DNA of 64,000 bases from Streptomyces tauricus (GTDB taxonomy: Bacteria > Actinomycetota > Actinomycetes > Streptomycetales > Streptomycetaceae), in NCBI RefSeq assembly GCF_014650955.1, contig NZ_BMVY01000012.1, positions 184,295 to 248,294 of the forward strand, written 5' to 3'. Positions 7,947 to 15,863 of the stretch are shown piece by piece. The position numbers and the translations under genes are program-made. The notes under the pieces are model-generated. The model saw nothing but the letters and a program-made list of their open reading frames with translations, had not been told where the DNA came from and did no database searches. The stretch's first letter is position 1, and every line of letters starts with the position of its first letter.

Positions 7947-8070
7947 GCTGGCGCCCCCAGGAGACGCGGAGCCGGCGCCCGAAGGGGGCGGGAGCCAGCG
8001 CCCCGTCAAGGGCGCGGGGCCAGCGTCCTTTAAAGGCGCCGGGCCGGCGCCCTTCAGGGGCGCGGGGAAC
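7947..8070. repeat. 24-bp imperfect tandem repeat in a convergent gap
   Basis: Five degenerate units of 23-25 bp start at 7947, 7971, 7994, 8019 and 8043. Each reads roughly GCCGGCGCCC-NN-AAGGGGGCGG and is a small hairpin, so the whole tract can fold into consecutive stem-loops. The last unit runs into the core AGGGGCGCGGGGAAC (8056-8070) that recurs elsewhere in this window. The array lies between the 3' ends of two convergent genes and may terminate both. The remainder of the 204-base gap (8071-8140) shows nothing recognisable. Confidence 0.7.
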
Positions 8071-8140
8071 TACGCGGCCAGCCCCCACCGGCCCGCACGT
8101 CAATCACCGGGCCGCCCCCAGCGGAGCGCGCCGGCACGGG

Positions 8141-8587
8141 TCAGGGTGGAGCCAACTCCGTCACCAGGGCGAAGAGTTGGAACTCCGCCCCCTCCGCCGG
8201 CTCCGAGACCCCCACGGCCACCCACCGCCCGGTGCCGTCGGCCTCCCACAGGTCCACGTACCCCACGTAGGCGCTGAGGTAGGCCCACGGCTTCGGTATT
8301 CGCTCGTGCGGGTCCTCGGAGCGCAGGAAGACACCGGCGAGACTCTTCGGCTCCGCCGCACCCCACCGCTCCCCCAGCCGCTGCGAGACTCCCTCTCTGT
8401 ACGCGGTGAACTGGTCCGCGATCTCCTCCCACCCGGACCGGTCGCCCGTCCCGAAACCGTGCGTCGTCTCCAGTACCACCAGGTGGTAGCCGGGTCCCCC
8501 CGCGCCGATCTCCGACCAGCCGTGCGCCGCGGGGAAGTCGCGGACGCACAGCTCGTCGATCGTGGCGAGGTGTCGCTCAGTGGTCAT
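8141..8587 (-). CDS. Hypothetical protein, ligand-binding-like, 148 aa
   Basis: I do not recognise the family. The product is a 148-residue soluble protein with a regular alternation of predicted helices and strands, no Cys motif, no signal peptide and no membrane segment. It starts MTTERHLATIDELCVRDFPA; the frame could also start at ATG 8617 or at 8656, but neither has a clear ribosome-binding site and the added residues look unstructured, so the shortest of the three is given. The C-terminal half (AYLSAYVGYVDLWEADGTGRW followed by a VAVGVSEPAEG segment) has the pattern of a beta-sheet domain. The gene is convergent with mug and lies after the exporter genes on the same strand with a 65-base gap. 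Function unknown. Confidence 0.7.
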   Translation of the reverse strand: MTTERHLATIDELCVRDFPAAHGWSEIGAGGPGYHLVVLETTHGFGTGDRSGWEEIADQFTAYREGVSQRLGERWGAAEPKSLAGVFLRSEDPHERIPKPWAYLSAYVGYVDLWEADGTGRWVAVGVSEPAEGAEFQLFALVTELAPP

Positions 8588-8652
8588 GAAGTCCAGTAAA
8601 GCGGTCACCACTGACATGTGGCGCCCCGTCAGGCGACAACGGCTGTCCGGAC

Positions 8653-9390
8653 TCACGCGTCACGGCGGCGAACACTCCACGATCCGGCCAGGAGCGCGGC
8701 CGACGTCCACACGGCTGCCACCGCGAGCCCCGTCCACGGCCCGAGCAGGCCGTCCCACGTCTCGTGCAGGACCACCTGTCCCGCCCTGTCGGGCAGGAGG
8801 TCGGCCGCGTTGCCGGACATGTCCCCGACCACGAAGGAGACCAGCAGGAGGAAGGGGATGAGGATGCTCAGGGTGGCGACACCGCTGCGCAGCAGCGCGG
8901 TCAGACCGGCCGCGAACAGGGCCATCAGCGCCAGGTAGATGCCACAGCCCACGGCGCCCCGGAGCCCTTCGGCCCAGCTCATCGCGCTCGCCCGGTCGCC
9001 GAGGACGGCCCTGCCCACGGCTAGGGTCACAACTCCGGTGAGCAGGCCGACGGCCAGGGCGGGGATGCCGACGGCCGTCATCTTCGCCGCGAACCACCGG
9101 CCGCGGCGCGGTACGGCGGCCAGCGAGAGCCGCAGGGCCCCTCCCTGGAACTCGGCCGACATGGCCTGTGCGCCGAAGGTGATCGCCGCGATCTGCCCGA
9201 AACTGACGCCGAAGAACGCCGAGAACAGGGAGTCGAAATCCGCCTCCTGACCCTCGTCCCCGGCGTTGTCGAGTCCGGCCAGCGCGGAGAAGGCCGCGGT
9301 GACGAGGACGACGGCCCCCAGGCCCACGACGAGCGACCGCAGGGTACGGATCTTGAGCCACTCCGAGTGGAGTACGGGTGTGAACGGCAC
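8653..9390 (-). CDS. ABC-2 type transporter permease
   Basis: A 245-residue membrane protein of the ABC-2 exporter permease class with six predicted helices (about 18-40, 60-78, 105-130, 140-165, 170-190, 220-238). The N-terminal LHSEWLKIRTLRS amphipathic segment before the first helix is typical of actinobacterial members. Gene order and spacing (2 bases after the ATPase stop) show it is the membrane partner of the ATP-binding protein encoded just upstream on the minus strand. Together they would form an exporter whose substrate is unknown; the divergent two-component system suggests induction by an external signal such as an antimicrobial or envelope stress. Confidence 0.88.
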   Translation of the reverse strand: MPFTPVLHSEWLKIRTLRSLVVGLGAVVLVTAAFSALAGLDNAGDEGQEADFDSLFSAFFGVSFGQIAAITFGAQAMSAEFQGGALRLSLAAVPRRGRWFAAKMTAVGIPALAVGLLTGVVTLAVGRAVLGDRASAMSWAEGLRGAVGCGIYLALMALFAAGLTALLRSGVATLSILIPFLLLVSFVVGDMSGNAADLLPDRAGQVVLHETWDGLLGPWTGLAVAAVWTSAALLAGSWSVRRRDA

Positions 9391-9392
9391 GG

Positions 9393-10418
9393 TCAGGCCT
9401 CCTGCCGCTGGGTCGGGGACTGCGCGGCCGGTGACGTCGGCGGCTGCGCGGCCGACGGCGTCGAGGGCTGTTCGGTCGGCGTCGGAGGCTGTGCGGCGAA
9501 CTCGGCCTCCGTGGCGGTCAGATCGAGGTAGGCCTGTTCCAGCGTGGCCTCCTCGGCGACCAGTTCGAGGACGGGCAGACCCGCGCCCCAGGCGAGGCGG
9601 CCGACGTCCGCCACGCGCGCGTGGTGCACGATCAACCGTTCGCCCTCCCCCTCCCCCTCCCCCTCCCCCTCGCGCTCGACGGTGTCGTACCCGTGGCGTG
9701 CGAGCAGGTCACCGAGGGCCGCGCCGTCCGTGGTGCGTACCCGTACGCGGGGGTCCACGCGCGCGCGGATGAATTCCCGCATCGCCGTGTCGGCCAGCAG
9801 CCGGCCGCGTCCCAGGACGACCAGGTGGTCGGCGAACGACGCGGTCTCGTTCATCAGATGGCTGGAGACGAGCACGGTGCGGCCCTCGCGGGCGAGCCGG
9901 CGCAGCAACTCCCGGATCCAGATGATGCCTTCGGGGTCGAGTCCGTTCGACGGCTCGTCGAGCAGGATCACCGGCGGGTCGCCCAGGAGCGCCGCGGCGA
10001 TGCCCAGACGCTGGCGCATGCCCAGGGAGTAGGTCCTGACACGGCGGTGGGCGACCGCGGCGAGCCCCGCCTCCGCCAGGACCTCGTCCACGCGCCGCTC
10101 CGGGAGGCGGTTGCTCGCGGCGAGCACGCGCAGATGGTCCCGCGCGGTGCGCGAGCCGTGTGCCGCCTGCGCGTCGAGCAGCGCGCCGACGTGCCGCAAC
10201 GGTTCGTCGAACGTCGCGTACGCACGGCCGCCGAGCGTGGCGGTGCCGGCCGTGGGCCGGTCCAGGCCGAGCACGAGGCGCAGGGTGGTGGACTTCCCGG
10301 CGCCGTTGGGACCGAGGAAGCCGGTGACCCGGCCCGGCTCGACGCGGAAGGTCAGCCGGTCCACGGCGCGTGTGGTGCCGTACTCCTTGGTGAGGTCTCG
10401 GATGTCGATACTGGTCAT
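9393..10418 (-). CDS. ABC transporter ATP-binding protein
   Basis: A 341-residue ATPase of the ABC-2 exporter type. Walker A is GPNGAGKST (about residues 36-44), the signature is YSLGMRQRLGIA (about 134-145) and Walker B is VILLDEPSNGLD (about 154-165), followed by the switch His in VLVSSHLM. Residues past 220 form the usual regulatory tail, but with two odd features: an EGEGEGEGE run encoded by a CCCTCC hexanucleotide microsatellite (about 9640-9668), and a Pro/Thr/Gln-rich low-complexity end of about 35 residues. The microsatellite changes length in steps of two codons, so it can vary without breaking the frame. It is co-directional with its permease and divergent from the histidine kinase gene; two matching palindromes lie between them. 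Confidence 0.92.
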   Translation of the reverse strand: MTSIDIRDLTKEYGTTRAVDRLTFRVEPGRVTGFLGPNGAGKSTTLRLVLGLDRPTAGTATLGGRAYATFDEPLRHVGALLDAQAAHGSRTARDHLRVLAASNRLPERRVDEVLAEAGLAAVAHRRVRTYSLGMRQRLGIAAALLGDPPVILLDEPSNGLDPEGIIWIRELLRRLAREGRTVLVSSHLMNETASFADHLVVLGRGRLLADTAMREFIRARVDPRVRVRTTDGAALGDLLARHGYDTVEREGEGEGEGEGERLIVHHARVADVGRLAWGAGLPVLELVAEEATLEQAYLDLTATEAEFAAQPPTPTEQPSTPSAAQPPTSPAAQSPTQRQEA

Positions 10419-10455
10419 GACTCAAGGCTGGCCGCCGGCACGGGACTTGGTCGTC

Positions 10456-10492
10456 CCCCGTCCGGGGAGGGTGTCTCCCCCGCTCGGGGGAG
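10456..10492. promoter_or_regulatory. Twin palindromes CCCCG-NN-CGGGG in a divergent promoter
   Basis: Two palindromes of the same form lie in the 108-base gap between the exporter and the kinase gene: CCCCGTCCGGGG (10456-10467) and CTCCCCCGCTCGGGGGAG (10475-10492). Both share CCCCG-N2-CGGGG and their centres are exactly 22 bp apart, about two helical turns. This is the layout expected for a dimeric regulator, most simply the LuxR-type response regulator encoded 1.2 kb away, controlling both transcription units. Confidence 0.6.
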
Positions 10493-10526
10493 GCTCGTTG
10501 TCGGTGCCGGATGTCACGATGACGCC

Positions 10527-11696
10527 ATGGTCCGCCTGCTGCGCCCGCTGACCCGCGGGACGACGTACACCCGCCTGGTGCACCTCTGGGTGCCCATGCT
10601 GCTGGTGAGCGTGTGGCTGTTCGTCTTCCCGGGGCAGCCGTGGGGGCCCGCGCTGCCGCTGATCCCGCTGGGACTGATCCCGGCCGTACGGCTGGGCGAG
10701 GGCGTGCAGGCACAGGTGCTGCTGACGCCGGGTGAGAAGGATCCGGGCTTCTCGGTGCGGCCTGCGGCCACCTGGGGGGACCGGTTCCGTACCGTGCTGT
10801 GGCTCGAAGTGCGGATGGTGCTGGGCGCGCTGGCCATGTTCAGCACCGTCTGGTTCCCGATGCTCGCCTATGACTTCACCGCGGCGGCGTTCGGGCACGC
10901 GGTGACGGACAACCCGCTCATGCGCATCACGCACCCGCACTGGGCGTACGGCCTGCTGGCGCCGCTCTGTCTGGTCGCGATGTACGCCTCCGTGGTCGGC
11001 CTCGGCGAGCTGGTGACCGTCGTCGCGCGCCGCCTCCTCGGGCCGTCGGCGGCCGAGCGGGTCGCCGCGCTGGAGGAGCGCACGGAGCAGCTCCTGGAGC
11101 GCACCCGTATCGCCCGTGAACTGCACGACTCGATCGGGCACGCGCTGACGGTGGCCGTCGTGCAGGCGGGTGCCGCGCGGGCCGCGGGCGACCCCGCGTT
11201 CACCGACCGGGCGCTGCTCGCCATCGAGGACACCGGCCGTGCCGCGCTGGAGGACCTGGAGCGGGTGCTGGGCCTGCTGCGCGAGACGCGGAGACCCGCG
11301 AGCGGCCGGCCGACGCTGGTGGAGGCCGACCGGCTCATGGAGTCCGCCCGCACCTCCGGGGCGAAGATCGACGCCGAGCTGACGGGTCCCCTGGAGACCG
11401 TGCCCGGGCCGGTCTCCCGCGAGGGCTACCGCATCCTCCAGGAGTGCCTCACCAACGTGCTGCGGCACGCGGGCCCGGTGCCCGTCCGCGTCCGCATCGC
11501 CGTCGAGGACCGGGCACTGACCCTGGAGGTGCGCAATCCGCTGACGGCCGGGATACCGGGGTCCGGCCCGGGCGGCGGTATGCGGGGCAGCGGGCTGCGG
11601 GGCATCCGGGAACGGTCCGCGCTGCTCGGCGGCACCGCGCGCACGGGCCCGGACGGAGGCGACTGGCAGGTGCACGTCGAACTGCCGCTGCGCTGA
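10527..11696 (+). CDS. Sensor histidine kinase (NarL-type two-component system)
   Basis: A 389-residue histidine kinase of the NarX/DesK class. Four to five membrane helices lie in residues 15-170 without an obvious large extracellular domain, then a HisKA_3 dimerisation/phosphoacceptor segment ARELHDSIGHALTV with the phospho-accepting His at about residue 198, and a HATPase_c domain with ILQECLTNVLRHAG (N box) and GSGLRGIRERSALLGG (G box). The ATG at 10527 starts MVRLLRPLTRG directly before the first helix; longer in-frame starts would run through the divergent promoter. The response regulator gene follows after 14 bases. The divergent ABC exporter is the likely target, as in many self-contained sensor-exporter modules. 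The lack of an extracellular domain suggests sensing in or at the membrane, possibly through the transporter. Confidence 0.93.
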   Translation: MVRLLRPLTRGTTYTRLVHLWVPMLLVSVWLFVFPGQPWGPALPLIPLGLIPAVRLGEGVQAQVLLTPGEKDPGFSVRPAATWGDRFRTVLWLEVRMVLGALAMFSTVWFPMLAYDFTAAAFGHAVTDNPLMRITHPHWAYGLLAPLCLVAMYASVVGLGELVTVVARRLLGPSAAERVAALEERTEQLLERTRIARELHDSIGHALTVAVVQAGAARAAGDPAFTDRALLAIEDTGRAALEDLERVLGLLRETRRPASGRPTLVEADRLMESARTSGAKIDAELTGPLETVPGPVSREGYRILQECLTNVLRHAGPVPVRVRIAVEDRALTLEVRNPLTAGIPGSGPGGGMRGSGLRGIRERSALLGGTARTGPDGGDWQVHVELPLR

Positions 11697-11710
11697 TCTA
11701 CGCTGGCCGG

Positions 11711-12373
11711 ATGCCGGTCACCGTTCTGCTCGTCGACGACGAACCCCTCGTACGAGCCGGTCTGCGTGCCGTCCTGGAGGCGCAGCCCGACATCGAGGTC
11801 GTCGGGGAGGCCGCGGACGGTGCCGCGGTGATTCCGCTGGTGCGGCGGTTGCGCCCCGATGTCGTCGCGATGGACGTCCGTATGCCGCTGATGGACGGTA
11901 TCGAGGCCACCCGCGCGGTGCTGCGGACCGTCGACCGGCCGCCGAAGATCCTCGTGATCACGACGTTCGAGAACGACGAGTACGTGTACGAGGCGCTGCG
12001 CGCGGGAGCCGACGGATTCCTGCTGAAGCGGGCCCGGCCGGCCGAGATCGTGCACGCCGTGCGGCTGGTCGCCGAGGGCGAGTCGCTGTTGTTCCCCGCC
12101 TCGGTACGGCAGTTGGCCGCCGAGTACGGGGCGGGCGACGGCAATCCCGCGGCCCGGGCGGCGCTGCGGCGGGCCGCGCTGACCGAGCGCGAGGCGGAGG
12201 TGCTGCGGCTGATGACACGGGGCCTGTCGAACGCGGAGATCGCCGCACGGCTGGTGGTCGGCACCGAGACGGTGAAGTCCCACGTCAGCGCCGTACTGTC
12301 GAAACTGGGAGCCCGGGATCGTACCCAGGCGGTGATCGCGGCATACGAGTCGGGGTTCGTGGCACCCGGCTGA
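11711..12373 (+). CDS. LuxR/NarL-type response regulator
   Basis: A 220-residue response regulator paired with the preceding kinase. The receiver domain (about 1-120) has the acidic pair DDE near the start, the phosphorylated Asp in VVAMDVRMPLMDG (about residue 56) and the conserved Lys in FLLKRARP (about 106). The C-terminal LuxR-type DNA-binding domain runs from LTEREAEVLRLMTRGLSNAE to VSAVLSKLGARDRTQAV. The ATG at 11711 begins MPVTVLLVDDEPLVR, the canonical first strand; an upstream in-frame start would lie inside the kinase gene. The twin palindromes at 10456-10492 are candidate binding sites. A 14-bp direct repeat (CGGCTGATTCCGGT at 12367-12380 and 12387-12400) straddles its stop codon. 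Confidence 0.95.
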   Translation: MPVTVLLVDDEPLVRAGLRAVLEAQPDIEVVGEAADGAAVIPLVRRLRPDVVAMDVRMPLMDGIEATRAVLRTVDRPPKILVITTFENDEYVYEALRAGADGFLLKRARPAEIVHAVRLVAEGESLLFPASVRQLAAEYGAGDGNPAARAALRRAALTEREAEVLRLMTRGLSNAEIAARLVVGTETVKSHVSAVLSKLGARDRTQAVIAAYESGFVAPG

Positions 12374-12509
12374 TTCCGGTTCCACTCGGCTGATTCCGGT
12401 CCGTGGCGGGGGTCCGGGGTGAACTGGTGATCCCCGGCACTCGCCGGGACCCGCCACGCCGAGTACGATCCGGCCAACCGACACGCGCAACGAGCTGGGA
12501 GGACGGACG

Positions 12510-13667
12510 TTGGGGCAGTTGACCGGCGGGGATCCCTCTCTGCTGCGGAGGATCAACTCCGCGGTGGTGCTGCACGCGCTGCGGGCCACGGATTTCGCGA
12601 CACTCACCGAGATCACGCGGGTGACCGGTCTGTCCCGGCCCACCGTCGAGGGCGTCGTCGAGGGGTTGATGGACGGCGGGCTCGTCGTGGAGACAGCGGC
12701 CGACGAGAGCGCCGCGCGGCGCCAGGGGCGGCCCGCGCGCCGGTTCCGCTTCCGGGCGGAGGCGGGCCATCTGCTGGGTCTTGAGATCGGTCCGCACCGG
12801 GTGGCCGTGCTCCTGTCGGATCTGGACGGCCGGGTGCTCGGTTCGCTCGCCAAGGACGTCTGCGAGACGGCGTCGGCGGACGAACGGCTCGAACGGCTGC
12901 GTACAGCCGTCGCGGAGCTGCTGCGCCGTGCCGGGGTCGCGCGCGGCTCCCTGCGGGCCGTCGGGGCGACCTCGCCCGGCATCGTCGAGGCCGACGGCAC
13001 GGTACGCCTCTGTACGGCGCTGCCGGAGTGGACGGGCCTGGCGCTGGGTGAACGGCTGCGCCGCTCCTTCAAGTGCCCGGTGATCGTGGAGAACGACGCC
13101 AACGCGGCGGCCGTCGCGGAGCACTGGAAGGGCGCCGCCACCGAGTCCGACGACATGGTGTTCGTGCTGGCCGGGCTGAGCCCCGGGGCGGGTTCCCTCA
13201 TCGGCGGGCGGCTGCACCGCGGCTTCGGCGGGGCGGCCGGCGAGATCGGCGCGCTCCATCTGCTGGGCCGGGAGGTCACTCCGGAGACGCTGCTCTCCAC
13301 GACCGACGAGCCGCTGCATCCGCTCGACGAACAGGCGGTGGCGGAGGTCTTCACGCACGCGCGTGCGGGCGACGAGCGGGCCCTGGCGGCCGTCGAGCGC
13401 TTCATACAGCGGCTGGTGCACGACGTCGCCGCGCTCGTCCTGGCCCTCGACCCCGAGCTCGTCGTGATCGGCGGCTGGGCGGCGGGTATCGACGGCGTGC
13501 TGGAGCCACTGCGCAAGGAGCTGGCCCGCTACTGTCTGCGGCCGCCCCGGGTGACGCTGTCGCTGCTGGGCGAGGCGGCCGTGGCGACGGGCGCGCTGCG
13601 ACTGGCTCTCGACCACGTGGAGGAGGAGCTCTTCGCGGTGGAGAGCACGGTGACGGCCCGCCGCTGA
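12510..13667 (+). CDS. ROK family transcriptional regulator
   Basis: A 385-residue ROK protein with an N-terminal winged-helix DNA-binding domain (about residues 10-75, LRRINSAVVLHALRATDF then SRPTVEGVVEGLMDGGLV) and a C-terminal actin-fold sugar-kinase-like domain. The conserved VENDANAAAVAEH and an ATP-site-like GGWAAGIDGV stretch are present. The CGxxGCxE zinc motif of genuine ROK sugar kinases is missing (RGFGGAAGEIGALH instead), so it should be a repressor or activator that senses a sugar or sugar phosphate rather than a kinase. It starts at TTG 12510 with GGGAGG 7 bases upstream. It stands alone, so its target genes are not visible; no sugar transporter is adjacent. Confidence 0.9.
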   Translation: MGQLTGGDPSLLRRINSAVVLHALRATDFATLTEITRVTGLSRPTVEGVVEGLMDGGLVVETAADESAARRQGRPARRFRFRAEAGHLLGLEIGPHRVAVLLSDLDGRVLGSLAKDVCETASADERLERLRTAVAELLRRAGVARGSLRAVGATSPGIVEADGTVRLCTALPEWTGLALGERLRRSFKCPVIVENDANAAAVAEHWKGAATESDDMVFVLAGLSPGAGSLIGGRLHRGFGGAAGEIGALHLLGREVTPETLLSTTDEPLHPLDEQAVAEVFTHARAGDERALAAVERFIQRLVHDVAALVLALDPELVVIGGWAAGIDGVLEPLRKELARYCLRPPRVTLSLLGEAAVATGALRLALDHVEEELFAVESTVTARR

Positions 13668-13681
13668 ACCCCGTCCGGGGT
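13668..13681 (+). terminator. Compact hairpin after the ROK gene
   Basis: Perfect palindrome ACCCCGTCCGGGGT beginning directly after the ROK stop codon. A second, looser stem (CCCC/GGGG) follows near 13718-13733 in this convergent gap and could terminate the opposing GntR gene. Confidence 0.5.
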
Positions 13682-13760
13682 GCGCCGGCAGCAGAACGTC
13701 TCACCCCGGAGAACGGGGCGCGACGTGGGCGAACGGGTGACGACGGCAGCAGCCTGCCGG

Positions 13761-14522
13761 TCAGGAGGCGCGGCGCTCCGGGTCGTGGTGGATCTCCACA
13801 CCGCCGGAGTCGCCGAAGGTCAGCCGGCAGGTGTCGGCGCGGTAGGTGGCGACGGAGACCGCCGCCGTGCGCCCCTCGGCGAAGTAGCGGGTCGTGACGA
13901 CGAGGACGGGCGCACCGGGGAGCCGGTCCAGTTCCTTGGCGTCGTCCGCGCGCGCGGAGCCCAGCTCCACGGCGCGGTCCTCGCCCTCCAGGTCCAGACG
14001 CGCCAGCTCCCGCAGTACGGCACGCGCGCGTGCCGTACCCGACGGGGCGTCGATGCCGGACAGGTCGGGCACCGACGAGGCGGGGATGTAGAGGAGCTCG
14101 GCGGCGACGGGCTGGCCGTGCGTCACCCGGGAGCGGCGCACGATGTGCACCTGGTCCTCGGGGCCGGTCTCCAGGACCTGGGCCACCGTCGAGGGCGGGG
14201 CCGCCGTCACGCAGTCGGCGGGCTGCCAGGCGTCACCGGCGGCGCCCGGCCAGGTGTGCCGCTCGGAGGCGACGGCCACGCCCATGCGCGGCGGCGCCAC
14301 GGTCGTGCCGACACCGCGGCGGCGCTGCAGTCGCCCTTCCAGTTCCAGCTGTTCCAGGGCCTGACGGAGCGTGGCCCGCGCGACACCGAACCGGGCCGCC
14401 AGGTCCCGCTCGTTCGGGAGGATCTCCCCCACCGAGAACTCGGAGTCCAGTGCTTCGCTGAGCACGGTCTTCAGATGCCAGTACTTGGGCTCCGGCACCG
14501 TATCCAACTGCGTGGTCCCCAC
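13761..14522 (-). CDS. GntR/HutC-family transcriptional regulator
   Basis: GntR-type regulator of the HutC subfamily: winged-helix domain (about residues 12-80, with LPNERDLAARFGVARATLRQ containing the recognition helix) and a UTRA ligand-binding domain (about 100-245) that in relatives binds sugars, amino acids or phosphosugars. I chose GTG 14522, which gives 253 residues, the normal length, and has a GGAGG site spaced 5 bases upstream. In-frame ATG 14603 and a further start at 14657 would add an AT-rich-encoded lead (about 14554-14590) that looks like promoter or operator DNA rather than coding sequence. The gene stands alone and is convergent with the ROK gene; its regulon cannot be told from context. 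Confidence 0.88.
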   Translation of the reverse strand: MGTTQLDTVPEPKYWHLKTVLSEALDSEFSVGEILPNERDLAARFGVARATLRQALEQLELEGRLQRRRGVGTTVAPPRMGVAVASERHTWPGAAGDAWQPADCVTAAPPSTVAQVLETGPEDQVHIVRRSRVTHGQPVAAELLYIPASSVPDLSGIDAPSGTARARAVLRELARLDLEGEDRAVELGSARADDAKELDRLPGAPVLVVTTRYFAEGRTAAVSVATYRADTCRLTFGDSGGVEIHHDPERRAS

Positions 14523-14553
14523 CGTGTCCTCCGCAATCGCCGTGTCCCGGCGG

Positions 14554-14590
14554 CTTTTAGCGCCCTTGTTTATTAAAGGTTCCTGCACTA
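14554..14590 (-). promoter_or_regulatory. AT-rich promoter/operator of the GntR gene
   Basis: A sharp AT island in a very GC-rich setting, reading CCTTTAATAAACAAGG on the minus strand with CCTT/AAGG ends, lies 32-68 bases before the chosen GTG start of the GntR gene. It is the most likely promoter and autoregulatory site. Confidence 0.4.
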
Positions 14591-14720
14591 TCCCAGCGAC
14601 CATATGGCGACCCCCACCCTTGGTCAAGACCAATCCTCGATCCGTTACAGCTCGCACAGGCGCGTTGCCGCAGAGCGTTCATGCGACGTTCGCGATACGC
14701 CGCATACGTGACACAACGGC

Positions 14721-14749
14721 AAAGCCCCCGTCGCGCGGACGGGGGCTTT
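14721..14749 (-). terminator. Strong hairpin terminator of the sigma factor gene
   Basis: Perfect 11-bp inverted repeat AAAGCCCCCGT (14721-14731) and ACGGGGGCTTT (14739-14749) around a 7-base loop, 64 bases past the stop of the sigma factor gene. The A/T ends give it the form of a rho-independent terminator in both directions. Confidence 0.85.
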
Positions 14750-14812
14750 GCATACGACCGGGCGGGACCCGGCCGGTCGACGGCCTCAGTAGAAGGCCTC
14801 AGTCGATGACCC

Positions 14813-15697
14813 TCAGTCGGCGGCGAGGGACAGCAGCTTCTGCGGGTTGCGGATGATGTAGACGCACTGGATGCGGCCGTCGGCGATGTCCAGCTGGAAG
14901 ACGCTGTCGGGCTTGTCGCCGGACAGCACGAGGAACGCCGGTCCGCCGTTGACCTCCAGGAAGCGGAACGTCGCGTCCGACACGCCCTTGCGCATGACGC
15001 CGCCGAGGAAGCGGCCCACCTTGTCGGCCGACTCGATGACCCGGACCGGAGCCGGGGCCAGCCCGCCGCTGTCGCCGATCAGGCGCACGTCCGGGGCCAG
15101 CAGGGACATGAGCCCTTCGAGGTCCCCCTCCGTCGCCGCCGCGAGGAACCGCTCGGTGAGGTCGCGCCGCTCGACGGGGTCGACCTCGTAGCGCGGCCGC
15201 CGCTCCTCGACGTGCCGGCGGGCCCGTCCGGCGAGCTGTCGCACCGCGGGCTCACTGCGGTCCAGCGTGACGGCGATCTCGGCGTACGGGTAGCCGAACG
15301 CCTCCCGGAGCACGAACACCGCGCGTTCCAGCGGTGAGAGGGACTCCAGGACGACGAGGACGGCCAGCGAGACCGAGTCCGCGAGGACGGCCCGCTCGGC
15401 CGTGTCGGGGACGGCGTCCCCGAAGTCGGTGACGTACGGCTCGGGCAACCAGGGCCCCACATAGGCCTCGTTACGGGCCCGGGCCTGCCGCAGCCGGTCG
15501 AGGGCGAGCCGGGTGGTGACCCGCACGAGATAGGCGCGCGGTTCGCGGACGTCGGAGCGGTCCCCCCCGGACCAGCGCAACCACGCCTCCTGGACCACGT
15601 CCTCGGCGTCGGCCACCCGGCCGAGCATGCGGTAGGCGACGCCCATCAGGACGGAACGGTGCTCTTCGAAGACCTCGGTCACGGTGTCGGTAGCCAC
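14813..15697 (-). CDS. ECF sigma factor with SnoaL-like C-terminal domain (ECF41-like)
   Basis: Extracytoplasmic-function sigma factor of the SigJ/ECF41 type (294 residues). Sigma region 2 (EEHRSVLMGVAYRMLGRVAD then AEDVVQEAWLRW) occupies about 8-60 and region 4 (ERAVFVLREAFGYPYAEIAV then SEPAVRQLAGRARRHV) about 115-165. A fused SnoaL/NTF2-like domain of about 120 residues follows. In ECF41 proteins this domain replaces a separate anti-sigma factor and tunes activity. The WLPEP linker motif typical of this group is present, and the family's DGGGK-like motif reads DSGGLAP here. GTG 15697 is preferred over an in-frame start at 15784 because region 2 then begins at the usual distance. It is divergent from an alpha/beta hydrolase gene, which may belong to its regulon. 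Confidence 0.9.
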   Translation of the reverse strand: MATDTVTEVFEEHRSVLMGVAYRMLGRVADAEDVVQEAWLRWSGGDRSDVREPRAYLVRVTTRLALDRLRQARARNEAYVGPWLPEPYVTDFGDAVPDTAERAVLADSVSLAVLVVLESLSPLERAVFVLREAFGYPYAEIAVTLDRSEPAVRQLAGRARRHVEERRPRYEVDPVERRDLTERFLAAATEGDLEGLMSLLAPDVRLIGDSGGLAPAPVRVIESADKVGRFLGGVMRKGVSDATFRFLEVNGGPAFLVLSGDKPDSVFQLDIADGRIQCVYIIRNPQKLLSLAAD

Positions 15698-15863
15698 GAG
15701 GCCATCCCAACCCGAGGTGTCAGCCCGTGTCCAGGCGATAAGCCCCTGTCCGGACCCTCGCGTCGGGACGGCGAGGCGGCTCACCCGGCGCGAGGGCTAC
15801 CCGCCAGTAGCAATTGCTGACAAGCTGTCTAGGAGTCAGCCGGTCCCAGTCGAGGAGCAGCCC

